Assembly (NCBI GenBank): GCA_016748015.1
Contig: JAAOMT010000571.1
Coordinates: 1,305,095 to 1,369,094 of the forward strand
Direction: 5' to 3'
Source: Geosiphon pyriformis
Lineage: Eukaryota > Glomeromycota > Glomeromycetes > Archaeosporales > Geosiphonaceae
Length of the DNA: 64,000 bases
Below, in pieces: positions 40,101 through 51,529 of this stretch. The notes beneath the pieces are model-generated. The model worked only from the letters and a program-made list of their open reading frames with translations. It made no database searches and was not told the origin of the DNA. A program made the position numbers and the translations under genes. Positions within the stretch are counted from its first letter, which is position 1, and every line of letters starts with the position of its first letter.

Positions 40101-41864
40101 CTCAGCTGGAGTCCTCATTATCCCTTGCTGTTTCTGGCTCGTGTTAGTGTCAGCTTTTTAAATAATTTCTTAGCAGATGTGGTTCATATTTTCTCTGAAT
40201 GTGATTTGTCTCTGGGTGGGTCTCTGGCCTGTGCTTTTTGTCATCGGGGTGGCACTCCTATGTCTCTCGTTCTTGGTAAAATCAATTTTCTAAAATACAT
40301 CTCTTTACTCAAGTGATATGGTATCGCTTTTGTGGAACAATTACACGATCAAAATGGTGTTGTTTTTAGTTGGCGGATGTTCAAGCATTGGAAGAGGTTG
40401 GATTCCCGTGGCCTGATTCCTTTCTGGTTTGATCTTTCTGCATGTTTTCTTGGTGGTGTTGCTTCTTTTCCTGTATGCTTCTCTTTTGTGAAAAATTCCA
40501 CTCAGTCTGATGTTTGTCAATCTCATGATTTTGGTATTATCTGTAACAAACTATCGGCTACTGACGCTGCCTGCCTTTTTGTGTACATGAATGGGTCTTT
40601 GAGTGGTTTGAGAACTGTTGCCATGAAAGCTGGGGCTGCAGTCTTTTTTGAAGACATTGATTCTGGTTTAGGTGTGGGGGTGTCTGGTTTGGTTTCTTCT
40701 ACTTTGTCTGAATTGCAGGCCATTGCTTTGGCTCTTGAGTGTGTTTCTTCTTCTTGTGCAGTTGATTTGTTCTCAAATAGCCAAGTTGCTTTGGATGCAT
40801 GCAAGTCGGAATCATTATTGGCTCATCCAGACTTTAGGAATCATTGTTGGATAGAGCATTGCCATATTGCTAATGTAGTTTGTCATAAGAATTTAACTGT
40901 GAATTGGATTAAAGTTAAGAGTCATTTGGGCATTTCAGGCAATGAGCATGCAGATGAGCTTGCCAAGAATGTGGCACTCTCTACTTGGCATTTGCTCCAT
41001 TTGGTCAGTGAATGTTTTTTGAGGGCTGGAGGCAATGTGGTTTCTGAAAATTCTAGGCACTTTGTTTGTGATGTGTTTCGGTTTATTTTTTGTGCATGTT
41101 GGGAGGTTGGTTCTGGTTTCCGGATCTTGGCGGCTGGTTTGCATAATGATGTTAACTGGTTTAAGTCTTCTTTGGTTTGGCACCCTGATTGTCACTTGGC
41201 TGCTGGTTTTACTAGTACATATATTGCTGGCCTTCAGATGTACTTTATGAAATCTCTCCATTATTGGCTTTCTGTCACTGTGCATAAGCATTTGTATAAT
41301 AGATGCTACCCTAATGTGGTGTGTTTGTTCTGTAATGATGTAGAATTCTCAGACCATGTCTTTGTTTGTCCTTTTGATGCTGCTGGTTGTGCTAAGTTGT
41401 TGGATGCTCATGCATCTTTTTGGGAAATGCAGTCTGGTCTCTCTCAATCTACTTTGTGTGTCTTGTAGTTGTTGGTCTCTTGTTTTTCCGATGCTACAAT
41501 TAGTACTACTCTGTATAAGGGTTTTGTTTTTGATGATTGGTACTGTGAATTCTTTTCAGTCTTTAAGGATGCTAAGGTCACGGCTTCGAATATTGTGTGT
41601 TTTGTGTGTGAGTTTTGCTTTGCATTTCATGATGAATTTTGGCTGGTCTATGCCAAACACCGAGCTTTTATGGAGAGGAATAGACTTATTCCTCGTAATG
41701 GTTCTATTCCTGCCCTGGTTTTTGGTTTACCTATAGTGCTTTTGGCTGGTATGATCAGGTTGTTGGGTGTTGTTGAGGCTTTTGGTGTTGGTTTCAGTTT
41801 TTGTAAACCTTGTTTGTTTTTCTCAGGTGTAGGGGATTTTGTTTCTGTTAAGATAGGTACATAG
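37176..41864 (+). pseudogene. LINE G ORF2 (APE endonuclease, reverse transcriptase, RNase H)
   Basis: A single frame of 1562 codons plus stop with nine premature stops (37191, 37554, 38061, 38772, 39162, 39756, 39891, 40314, 41466) and no frameshift. Endonuclease: KIAMCNIRG, TETKL, GGDFNEN, TDHKAVSV (37194-37860). RT: WVLMIPKPYEWEG, then AFVDDIIWVGSS at about 39477-39510, so the two catalytic Asp remain. RNase H (40580-41000): YMNGSL, SELQAIALAL, SNSQVALDAC, KVKSHLGISGNEHADELA; the first and third acidic positions read Asn, while copy A has Asp at both. C-terminal motif CLFCND...DHVFVC at 41326-41373. Target-primed reverse transcription would be its role. Inactive now. Confidence 0.9.
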
Positions 41865-41872
41865 TATTGTTC

Positions 41873-41895
41873 TGATCAGCCTGAGTGGCTGGTCA
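41873..41895 (+). other. LINE 3' UTR stem-loop (copy G)
   Basis: Arms TGATCAGCC (41873-41881) and GGCTGGTCA (41887-41895) with loop TGAGT; 9 bp with one G-T wobble, 8 nt after the ORF2 stop and about 100 nt before the tail. Confidence 0.7.
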
Positions 41896-41995
41896 TGTGT
41901 AGAAAAAGCATGATTTGCTCTTAGTTTAGATCATTTATATGATGTATAGTCCTAGGTTATGTTTGGACCTTACTCATTAAACATAATAAAAAAAA

Positions 41996-42006
41996 ATTAC
42001 TACTTG
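41996..42006 (+). repeat. Target-site duplication, right, of LINE G
   Basis: ATTACTACTTG, matching 35186-35196 exactly. Confidence 0.85.
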
Positions 42007-44187
42007 GACATTTTTCTATTAACTAAAAGTTTATAAAAGTTTAGCTTGACTAAGGCATATTTAGATATTTGGTTTTTTGCCAATCTTGTTCTAAGAAAAA
42101 CCATCTTTAATAAACAGTTTTTATATTTGGTGTTAGCTGTTTTTCATTTTATTGTTAACTATAGAATGTAATTCAGCTTTATTCTTATTGGTGTGTATAA
42201 TAAATGAGATGCCTTAATTCACAAAAACTTGAAATTAAAATCCAGCCTACTTCTCAATTTTTCTAATAACATGTTTTATTACTCTTCTTTGTATAGTTTA
42301 AAAACTTTTAAGCAGATCCAGATTAAAAGCAAATTGGTCTTTTTTGTGAATTTTGCAAACTCTTTTGGAATTTTGAATCATTTGTTTTTTTACAGATCTC
42401 ATAACTTGCAAGTTCTGTATTAGAATCCAATTTATTTTTTGTGTTTTCCAGCTTGTATTAAAATCAGTTTTTCTAATAACTTTTTGGCAGATGTGATTCA
42501 TATTTTTCTTAAGTACAATTTTTTCCTGAATAATTCTATGAACAATTTTTTTTATTTTGAAAATAGAACTTCCATGTTAATTGTTCTTAACAGACCTAAT
42601 TTTTTTAAGTTTTTTCTTTTGCTTTAACAATATAATATTGCTTTTGTGAACCAATTTTGTTGTTGAAATAGTACTATTTTTGATTGGAAAACTTTTAAGC
42701 AGTAGAAAAAGTTGGACTTCTATGGTCCTATTCCTAAATAGTTTAAGCTTTCTGTTAACTTCCTTAGTAACATGGCTTCCTCTTCTAACTGCTCCTCTTT
42801 TTTGAGTAATGTTAGACTTTTTAATATTCTTAAGTCAAGTAAGTTTGAGTTGATTTGTGGTCATTTGTTAAATGTTAATGTTAGTAGTCTGTTTGTCTAT
42901 ATAAATATATCTCTAAAGAACTTGAAAATAACCAACATAAAAGCTGGTGCTGTGGTTTTTTTCAAAGATATAAATTTGGGTTTAGGTATTGGAGTTTCTG
43001 GTTTAATGTTTTCTATATTGACAGAGTTGCAAACTATTGTATTAGCTCTTGAGTATGTTTCCTCTTATAACTCAGTTCAATTATTTATAAACAGTCAAGT
43101 GGCTTTGAATGTATATAAATCAAAGTTGGATTTAGTGTGTCCAAACTTTTGAAATCAATATTGGATTAAATATTAACACATTATAGATGTTATTTATAGC
43201 AAGAATTTGAATGTTAGCTGGCACAAAGTGAAGGATTACTTGGGTGTTTTGGGTAATGAACATGCTAACATGCTTGCCAATGCTGCATTTCTCTCTAATT
43301 GGTGCTTTTTTTTCTGATTAAAAAAATGTTATATTATGACTGAAAGTAGTATTGTTTTTGATAATTCTAGATATTTTGTTTATAAGGTTTTGTTGGTCTG
43401 TTTATTGTACACATTAGAAGGTCAGCTCTGATTTTAAGGTTTTGGTTGATTGTTTGCTTTCGAATATTAATTGGCTTAGTTTATCTTTGATGTGACATCC
43501 CAACTTGTATATAGCTACTGGTTTCACTAATAGACTTATTGCTAATACTCACACTTATTTTATAAAAGCTTTGCACTATTGACTACTTATTGCTATTTAA
43601 AAATATCTATATGACAAGTGCTATTTCAGTATAACATATTTGTATTGTGATAATGTTAAAATCTTAGACCATGTTTTTTTTTGTATAATTAACAATTTTG
43701 TTTGCTATTATTTGTTGAATGCCTATGTGGATGCTTAAAAGATGCTTTTTGGTCTTTCTTATTTCTTTTTGTATATATCCCAACTAATGTCCTCCTACAT
43801 TTCTGATGTTATAATATATATGGCTTTTTGCAAAGACTTTGTTTTTAATGGTTGGCATTAAAAAACTGCTTCTGTCTTTAGTGATTCTAAAGTTGTAGGT
43901 TTAAAGATTATAAGCTTTGTTCATGATTTCTGTCTTGCTTTTAGAGAAGAGATTTGGTTAGTTTATGCTAAGCATTGTGCCTTTATGGAAAAAAATAAAC
44001 TGATCTTACATGATGGTTTGGCTTCTGTTTTTATTTTTGGGCTGTCTATAATACTTTCTGCTAATGTGGTTAGATTGCTTAATATTATTAAAGCATTTGG
44101 TATTAATTTTGGCTTGCATAAGCCTTGTTTGTTTTTTTTAGACATTGGAAACTCAGTTTTGGTTTATATATATATATAATATTATTC

Positions 44188-44210
44188 TGATTAGTCCAAA
44201 TAACTGGTTA
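44188..44210 (+). other. LINE 3' UTR stem-loop (copy F)
   Basis: Arms TGATTAGTC and AACTGGTTA around CAAAT; the innermost pair is broken but the rest can pair with wobbles. Position relative to the ORF2 stop matches the other copies. Confidence 0.45.
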
Positions 44211-44290
44211 TATATAGAAAAAACATGATTTATACTTAGTTCAGATTACTTATATAATGTATTGTATTGGGCAATATATGAACTTCACTT

Positions 44291-44583
44291 ATTAAAATAA
44301 AATAAAATAAAAATACTTAATTTTTTTTTCTTTTATCTCTTTTTTTTTGTTTTTTGTTTTTTGTTTTTTTTCTATTTTTTTTCTAAATAAATCACTTACA
44401 TTAAAAAAAGTTTTTATTTTATTTTATTTATTTTTTGTTAAAGCAAAAGCTTTTAAGTCTTTTTTTTTTGTTTATTATATTATTAATAATCTATAAATAT
44501 TAAGATTAATAATAAATATAATTTTTATTTTAATAGTAAAAAATTAATTTAATTTAACAAAGTTTATATATTTGTTTTAATAT
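44291..44583. other. T-rich spacer, nothing recognised
   Basis: Long T runs between LINE F and the first LTR. No feature supported. Confidence 0.5.
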
Positions 44584-45387
44584 TGTTACTTATAGAAATT
44601 AGAAATTATAATAATAAGTAAAATAGCCAATTAGAAATAAATGTAATAAAAAGAAAAATTTTAGGATTTTTCTTGGAGAATTGCAGAATTCCAAAATTTT
44701 TGTTAAAAAAATTGAAAAATTTTAAGGAATTTTATATAATACAAATTATATATATATAATGAAAGTATTAAAAGCAAAAAAATGCAGACTCAGACAGTAT
44801 AGTAGTTAGCAATAATTACTTATCTTATACTTTTTTCTTTAAAAAATAGTTTTCTATGACTTAAAATAGAATTATTCTCATATTAATAAAATTATATATT
44901 ATTATTTAATCTATGTTATTATTACTTAATTAAAGAAATATTAATTACTTCTACACTATTAATACCTCATGTTAATAGAATCCAATACTTAATCACACTA
45001 GACCAATAGCTTTTGATTATGGCTATTGACAGAATATAAATTTTTTATTTTTTTTTGTTTTATTTCTTTGTTGTTTACTAATTGATTAAAGAAAATAAAT
45101 GCTAAGTATTTGATATCAAGAATAATCTGGTAAAAAACTCAGAAACAAAAATAGAAAACTTAAGAATAGCTTATCAAAAGAGCATAACTGCCAGAATAAA
45201 CTGCAATTATGCTGAAGAAAAAAATTCATAGAAGAAACTATTAATTAAATCTCTGTTTATTATACAAAGAACTTAACTAAAACTTTTAAACTCCAAAATT
45301 TTTAGAAATTACCAACATTCTCAGTTATTGAACATCAAGTTACAAATTTGTTATTTGTTCTAATACTCCAAATAATCATCTGTAATA
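44584..45387 (+). repeat. LTR of G3
   Basis: 804 bp, starts TGTTACTTATAGAAATTAG and ends CTGTAATA. Shares the AGCCAATTAGAAATA block, an EcoRI-like GAATTC-rich stretch and the ATTGAACATCAAGTTAC block with both G1 LTRs. Confidence 0.7.
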
Positions 45388-46419
45388 TTTAGTGTTTTTT
45401 GTAAGATATAATCTAACAAAGAACCAGTACCAACATTAATTATCTGGAAAAGTGACAGAATTAGAAGTAATAGGAACAAACCATTTAGAATTTGCCAAAT
45501 TTTTATTTTAACATTATCAAACTTATTTTAAACTAACAAGTAACTATTGGCCAACAGAATCAGTTTTTAATTTTTATGTTAATAAAAAAATTAAATCCTA
45601 CTTGAAAAACCAAAAAAATTCAGAAGCTGCTTTCAAAAATTTCTATAATAAATTATTTTAAAGCACCACACTTCCATAAAATCATTTGTTTATCTTATTA
45701 ATTACAAAGATAAATTGAGAAATTAAAAATTACAACCTCCAACAAAAACACCAAAGAAAATACAACTGTCTACTTGGAAGAAACCAAGAGTTGTTTCACC
45801 TATTTATCTGTCATACTATTATACACTAGAAAGTACTATCCACATATCATCCAGATTTACATCAATGTCAATGACAAAAACATCATTATTCAAAATACTG
45901 TTTCAAAATAATTAAGAGAAAGCCAAACTATTAGAAATCTACAGTAGTTTTTTTGAAGGATTTAAATTACAATTAACAATATTATTAAGACTTTGATCAC
46001 TGTTATTCTAATTAAATTTCGAATCTACTAATTGTTAAAAAGATATTAATTCAGAAGAAAAATAAGACAGCAATTAGAAAAATAATAATCAAAATCTAAT
46101 TCTAAATAACCCAAAAGTTTAAACTCTAATTGTTCAAATCTAGTTAAATCCAAACAATCCAAACCCAGCTTCTATTTTTTCAGAAAACTTATCTTTAGTT
46201 ATTCTGATTAATCTACCACCAATAGCACTAATTGTTATCTAACAACAATCACAACAACAACAATTATTACTTATATCAATGACATATACACCAATTGCCA
46301 AATTAGAAAAATTTACCAGCAAAAAAAACAACACCCAAGCATAATTAAACAACATAACAAAAGCTTTTCAAGCCATCCCATATTTTTTATAAGACACAAC
46401 TGACTTGTGGTACCAGAAT

Positions 46420-46680
46420 TTTGTTAACAAACCTTAAAATTTTAATGTGTTTAAAACTGTGTTTTTACAATATTTCAGTAATTATAACAGTATTAATTGG
46501 TTATTAACTAGCTTTACCATCATTAAACAAAATAATACTAAAATAGTTACCACATATTTGGAACATTTTTATCGAAATCTGCATCAAATTTAGGCAATTA
46601 AAGCTAACTACTTTACAGTATTACAGCTCTTAAATCAATTTATTTATAGATTATATATGATGTAAACCATTTATAGTTAT
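46420..46680 (+). pseudogene. Gag capsid fragment of G3
   Basis: Conceptual translation gives FKTVFLQYFSNYNSINW and TTYLEHFYRNLHQ, then ANYFTVLQLLNQFI, aligning with the G1 gag at 61262-61480 on the other strand. Contains stops (for example at the lost Gln after NLHQI). Capsid-like retrotransposon gag domain. Confidence 0.65.
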
Positions 46681-46700
46681 CAAACAATTTATATAATTTT

Positions 46701-49100
46701 AAATTGTATTTAGTTTTCCAATTTTAATAATATTAAAAAATTAAACTGTAAATATGATAAATTAAGTTCTTTTTTTTTACATTTATAGTTTAATTTTTTG
46801 AATTATATTATATTTTATAAAGTTATTAAAGTTTAAAATTAGCCACTTTTATTATTAATCTTTAATTTTCAAATGTTGATTAATCAGATTTTAGCCAATT
46901 AGCAATCATTAAAGTCATATTACTACATAATAAATCATTTAAGTATTATTATTTTTAAAAAAGCTTTTAATTAATATTAATCTAATCTTTAGATGATTAT
47001 TTTTTTATAAAAATATAATATTTTTCGATTTGTGTGTCTTTTGTTAATGACATAGCATCATTAATTATGAATATTCTATTTATATTACTACTATATTTGG
47101 TTGTTATTATCAAAACAAAAATCCAAATATTAATATTATTCACATCAGATACCAAAAAAATTATAAAACTACTATGAATAATTGTTAAAAAATTTGGAAA
47201 TGTTATTTGCACTCTATTTATAATTTTGTATTTCTTTTGATAAACATTGAAAACAACCAGTTTTGGTGCTAAAAACAGCAGATTTAAGACAAAAATTGAA
47301 ATAATTATAATATGATTGACTATTAGCCCAAGAATAATACTATAAACAAAATGTTTAATATTAAAAAATATTGCAAAAAATCAATTATTCATCTCAATTT
47401 CTATATCTTGAAGTAAAAGCATGGCTTAAAATTTATAAAAAAATTAATATATTAATTTTTTAATAAATAGATTTTGTAGTAAATTATAGATAATTTATGT
47501 TTTTTTGTAGTATTATATATTATAATATTTAAAGCACATGTTTCAAAGTAGGCAATACTATTTAATGGTTTAGTAGATGTCTTTAATTTGTTTTTATCCA
47601 TAGTTGAAAAAGTTTGCCAAATGCTTTTGTAAACACTATAATTGTTGACTTTTATGTAATTCTTAGATTTTTTTGTGTAGTAAGTTTAATATCTGTTTTG
47701 TTATTTGATGTTTGATCAATAATTTGCATTCTATTAAAGTTGGTTTTTTTTTCTATGTGCTTGTTTTCATTATGTAGATGCATTAGTTTAAGCAGATATA
47801 AGGTTTTTTCTGGAGATCTTAAAACAAAGTTTTCAAGATAAGTTAGGAGAACTGGATGAAATAATGTTGTAGTTGAAGATAATTGATCATATAACTTGAC
47901 TATTAAATTAGACAAAATATATAACTGGCTTATATTTGTATTATCCAAAACTCTAATCTTCAACTTTATTTTCTCAAATGTTCTATTCTGTATATACTAA
48001 TTTCTAAAAACATTTATTAACTTTTGTTATTATATAATAATATATAATAATAAAGATATAAATAAGAAAAAAATTTGTTTATTTCAAGTTTTTGACATAT
48101 AATCAATTGGTTTTTGATTAAAATATGCTGCATAAAAGAAACTAAGACAGATTCTGCTAAAAAACTTTTTATAATTTATGGTGTTAAATAGTGTATTATG
48201 TGTACTAATATAACTTTAAGCATAAAGAGAGATATTTTTTCAATTATTAATAGTAGCAAAAAATTTTAATGCTACCATATATGAAGATTCACATACATAG
48301 ATATCATTGTTATCAAATCATTTGAGATATTTTATAAATAAATTTTATGGAATTAAACTTACAGTAATTATATAACAATTTTAAAACAAATATTATACTT
48401 TGAACATAATTTTTATATACATAACATAATATTTTTCTACAATATCTTGTAATATATATTCTTTAATAACTGATGTTTTAAACACTTCTTTTTTGTAAAA
48501 TTTTAGAAATAGATTGTGTTCTGTTTAATAAGAGAAATAATTAAAAGTTTAAAAATTTAAAGCATAAGAATAGTATTCATAATTAAAAATTAACTTAATC
48601 AGATCTGAAAAAAAGAACTTGCAAATTATTTTTGCAATCTATAAAAGATAAAAAACAGTAAGCAACTTTGAAAATTTTGACCAGTATTATTTTTATTATA
48701 ATATAAATACTATTACAGTATTACTGGAAGATTTTCGCACTTTTCAATGCAAAAATTACAACACATACAATAGAAATTAACATCAAAATCATGTGAAAAA
48801 GATCTACATCATTGCACTTAATCAACAAAATCAGCTGGCAATCTGGAAATAAATGATCAGCAATCAATCTAATTACAACAAAGAAATATGGCACAATCCA
48901 ACAGTTTAACTAAGTTGAATATAAAGAAATCTTGGCAAACTAAGAAACACCAATGGAAATGAATGATTGATGTATATAATCAGATAACAACAGGTTTTGT
49001 TATGCTCCAAAATTTTCATATGTCCTTATTGAAACAATCTAACATTCTAGATCTGCAATTAATGGTTAAAAGTAGTTACCAAGAAATGTAATTAATTGAT
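46701..49100. other. Unclassified AT-rich region with small ORFs
   Basis: Minus-strand ORFs of 71 codons (46997-47212) and 103 codons (47652-47963) are the only notable openings. The latter starts KIRVLDNTNISQLYIL, is rich in Leu/Asn/Thr and has no motif I recognise. They may belong to an unidentified decayed transposon; I assign no function. The rest shows no clear structure. Confidence 0.35.
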
Positions 49101-49119
49101 CTATTTCTAATTATGTTGA

Positions 49120-49172
49120 TCATAATTACAATTGGTATCATTGATTTACAATCAATGTTCGAGATCCAGCCA
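49120..49172 (+). tRNA. tRNA-like remnant (anticodon TAC, Val-like), probably pseudogene or SINE head
   Basis: An AATTGGTATCA block resembles an A box/D loop. A perfect 5-bp anticodon stem (ATTGA/TCAAT, 49140-49144 and 49152-49156) closes a 7-nt loop TTTACAA with anticodon TAC. GTTCGAGATCC (49157-49167) resembles a B box. The variable loop and 5' strand of the T stem are missing (only one G between the anticodon stem and TTCGAGA), so it cannot be a working tRNA. Confidence 0.4.
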
Positions 49173-49336
49173 TCTAAAATCTGATCATTTAAATTACTAG
49201 CTCTTGGATAAATAACAGGCCGAGTAAGTTCATCATAAATTGATTAATTAAATATATATAAATAATTGATGTATTTTAAATAATTATAATATAATATGTA
49301 GATCTGATGTAATTTAACTATATATACAGCCCTTCT

Positions 49337-49374
49337 GTTAGCTCAGAAAAGTATCAGTTCAATACTGAGCCAAC
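49337..49374 (+). other. Stem-loop with tRNA-like wording
   Basis: GTTAGCTCAG (49337-49346) pairs with CTGAGCCAAC (49365-49374) with one G-T wobble, around an 18-nt loop holding AGTAT and ATACT. TTAGCTCAG and GTTCAATA resemble A-box and T-loop sequences but are too close for a tRNA. Confidence 0.35.
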
Positions 49375-49630
49375 TCTTCACTATAGTTTTATAGTGAGCA
49401 GTTAGTCCTTTCCTCTACTCCTTACATTTTCTTTCCTCTTTCTATGCTCTAAATACTTGTCATCACAATCTCAAATATGTCTTCCCATATTCCTTATCAC
49501 TATTTGGAATTACATTGTTTATAATCTTTTACTTACTTGTTATTACCATTTCAAGTTGTTCTATTACTTCTGATCTTTCAAATCATATGTTATCACCATT
49601 TCACATTAAGTCTTGTTTTACCGAACAAGT

Positions 49631-50137
49631 TGTTAAATATAAAAATAAGTAATTAAGTATCACATTATTAGAGAGTGGTCTTAACAATAAAAAGTTTAAG
49701 CAAAATCTATTTCAGTTATGTTTGACTTTCATAATTCCTTTTATAATTCCTATAACTTTGTTTTCAAAGTGGTCATTTAAATACCATACTCTTTTGACAA
49801 CTAATTGAAAAAATTCTGGTTACATATTTCTTTGAGTAGTTGGTTTCACTCCTTGTTGCTGGTTGCATTTCTGATACATATAAAGAGATGTAACTTCTCT
49901 TTTCCTCTTTTCAAATACCTAAGACTGGTTTTTGCCCAAAAACAAATAATAATGACAATACTTTCTTTCACTTTTAATAATCTTATCATATACCCCTTTT
50001 GCTCTCCCATCTACTAAAATAGTCTATACACCCATAATATGCTATAGTCAGTAGTATAATCATGGTAATGTGTGTTCCAAGTGAAAGTTATTGTTATTGC
50101 TAAAAAGTTACAAATCCATAGCTTTCACCTAGTAACA
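49631..50137. repeat. Candidate solo LTR beside G1
   Basis: The segment opens with TGTTAAATATAAAAATAAG and closes with CACCTAGTAACA, the TGTTA...TAACA ends used by the neighbouring LTRs, and sits exactly where the last four bases of the G1 3' LTR are missing. No clear target duplication (ACAAG versus ACAGG at best). Orientation cannot be fixed from the symmetric ends. Confidence 0.35.
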
Positions 50138-50395
50138 ACAGGTAATTATTTGGAGTGTTAATACTAATAACAAATCTGTAACTTGATGTTTAATAGCTGG
50201 TATGATTGAATAATATCTAAAGATTTTGGTATCTGAAGGTTTTGGTTGAGTCTTTTGTATAATGAACAGAGATTCAATAGTAATATCTTTTTGTGATGTT
50301 TTTAATTTTTCTCCAATCTTTAAGTTAGTATGCATTGTTGTCTGTAGTCTCCCAAAAAATTCTTCTGTCAATTTTTTTCTTAGCTTGATGGCCAG
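50138..50395 (-). repeat. G1 3' LTR, outer part (split by G2)
   Basis: Aligns with 62643-62890 of the G1 5' LTR, including an 80-codon open frame (TEEFFGRLQTTMHTN...). It ends at CCAG (50392-50395), duplicated at 53768-53771 on the other side of G2. Confidence 0.8.
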
Positions 50396-51394
50396 TATTA
50401 TTCAAGTAAAAAAACCAATCCAAAGTTATAAAAAAAATATAACCAAAAACATAACAACATAAAATAACACAGAATAATGTAAAAGAACACAGAATAACAT
50501 ATAATAACTCAGGATAATATAATACAAAACTTAATAATATATTATAGCATAAAATAATTAGTTGAAACATAAAATAACTAGTAATAATGTAAAAAAATAA
50601 AGTGATAACAAAAATAGTAAAGCAATAATTAGCAAGAATAAAACAATTAAAAAACAATTCTATAGAACAAAAAAATATATAAAAACGAATAGTTGTAGAA
50701 GTTAGAAAGATAGCAAAAAAAGAATCAATTTTTTTTCTTATAATTATTACATCTTATGAAAAATAAAGAATTTATTTGAAACCTAAAATCATTAATACAT
50801 GGTTATCAACCATTCTGTGTTCCTCTTAAACTAATTACTGTTTTGTACTTTCATTCTGGAACAGATGTTCTTAGCATAAATATCTCAAACTATTAATGAT
50901 TTGGACCAATTACTTTTGATTACAGTAATTGATAATACTAATTTATTTTCTTTTATTTTTTTTTTATTTTCTTTTGTTTTGTTTTATTTTATTTTCTTTT
51001 ATTCTTTTTTGTGAAGTGGCAACATAAAAAACTTGACTGTCTGGAAATAAACTTTGTGATAGCCTGGTAAAAAAGAGAAGCTTTTTTTAAGTTTGAATAT
51101 TAACATTATCTTGATAACTTATTAGAAGAGCAAAAAAACATCATTAAATCCTAATGACTATACTTATTAGCTTAAAAAAGATAGCTCACATTTACAACAA
51201 AAGTTGCAAAATACAAAAGTAAAAACTCTGTGTCTTATAACCAAAGAACTCCATAGGTAAATACACATTCAAAGAAAGACCTTCAAAGACTAATAATGAG
51301 AACCAGCCATATCACAAAGACCATTTAAAGTCTTTATTACTCAAATTAAAGCACCAAACATTATTACCATACTCCACCAAGTTTATCTGTAACA
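50396..51394 (+). repeat. G2 5' LTR
   Basis: 999 bp, starts TATTATTCAAG (ancestral TGTTA likely, G to A) and ends CTGTAACA. Confidence 0.8.
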
Positions 51395-51529
51395 TTTGGT
51401 GCTTTCTGTAAAGTTATAAAATCCACAGAAATTTACAAAAGTAACAGACCAAAAAAAAACAAAAGAAAAATTACTTAAGATTTGCAAAATTCTTATTTTA
51501 ATATTTTTTTTAAAAAACTTGTTAAATTA

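Larger units (their letters stand above)
35197..41995 (+). mobile_element. LINE copy G, complete (6.8 kb) with target-site duplication
   Basis: The least decayed LINE. It has a 5' leader with a terminal hairpin, ORF1 (35350-37179), ORF2 (37176-41864), a 3' UTR with a stem-loop and an A-rich tail (CATAATAAAAAAAA) next to the 11-bp duplication. No frameshift was found in either ORF, only premature stops. It interrupts copy F between codons equivalent to YYYL and the following residues. Compared with the host it is much less AT-rich, as expected for a younger insertion. Confidence 0.92.
41996..44290 (+). mobile_element. LINE copy F, 3' part
   Basis: Picks up copy F at the residue where LINE G split it. 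It includes the RT thumb (42229-42423), RNase H remnants (42895-43280: VYINISLKNLK, TELQTIVLALEYV, NSQVALN, VSWHKVKDYLGVLGNEHAN), and the C-terminus (43930-44179: HCAFMEKNKLILHDG). ORF2 ends at the TAA after a short TA repeat (44168-44179). The stem-loop at 44188-44210 and an A-rich tail near 44285 close the element. Confidence 0.8.
44584..46700 (+). mobile_element. Truncated Ty3/Gypsy element G3 (5' LTR, leader, gag)
   Basis: A plus-strand LTR (44584-45387, TGTTA...TAATA) is followed by a leader and gag remnant to about 46700. The primer-site region reads TTTAGTGTTTTTTG where G1 has TTTGGTGCTCTCTG. Pol and the 3' LTR are absent, so the element is truncated or rearranged. Confidence 0.7.

Noticed and set aside
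50325-50657. 110-codon hydrophobic minus-strand ORF (also 52812-53042)
   Set aside because: Both lie in LTR copies of G2, antisense, and their hydrophobic look comes from TA-rich repeats.
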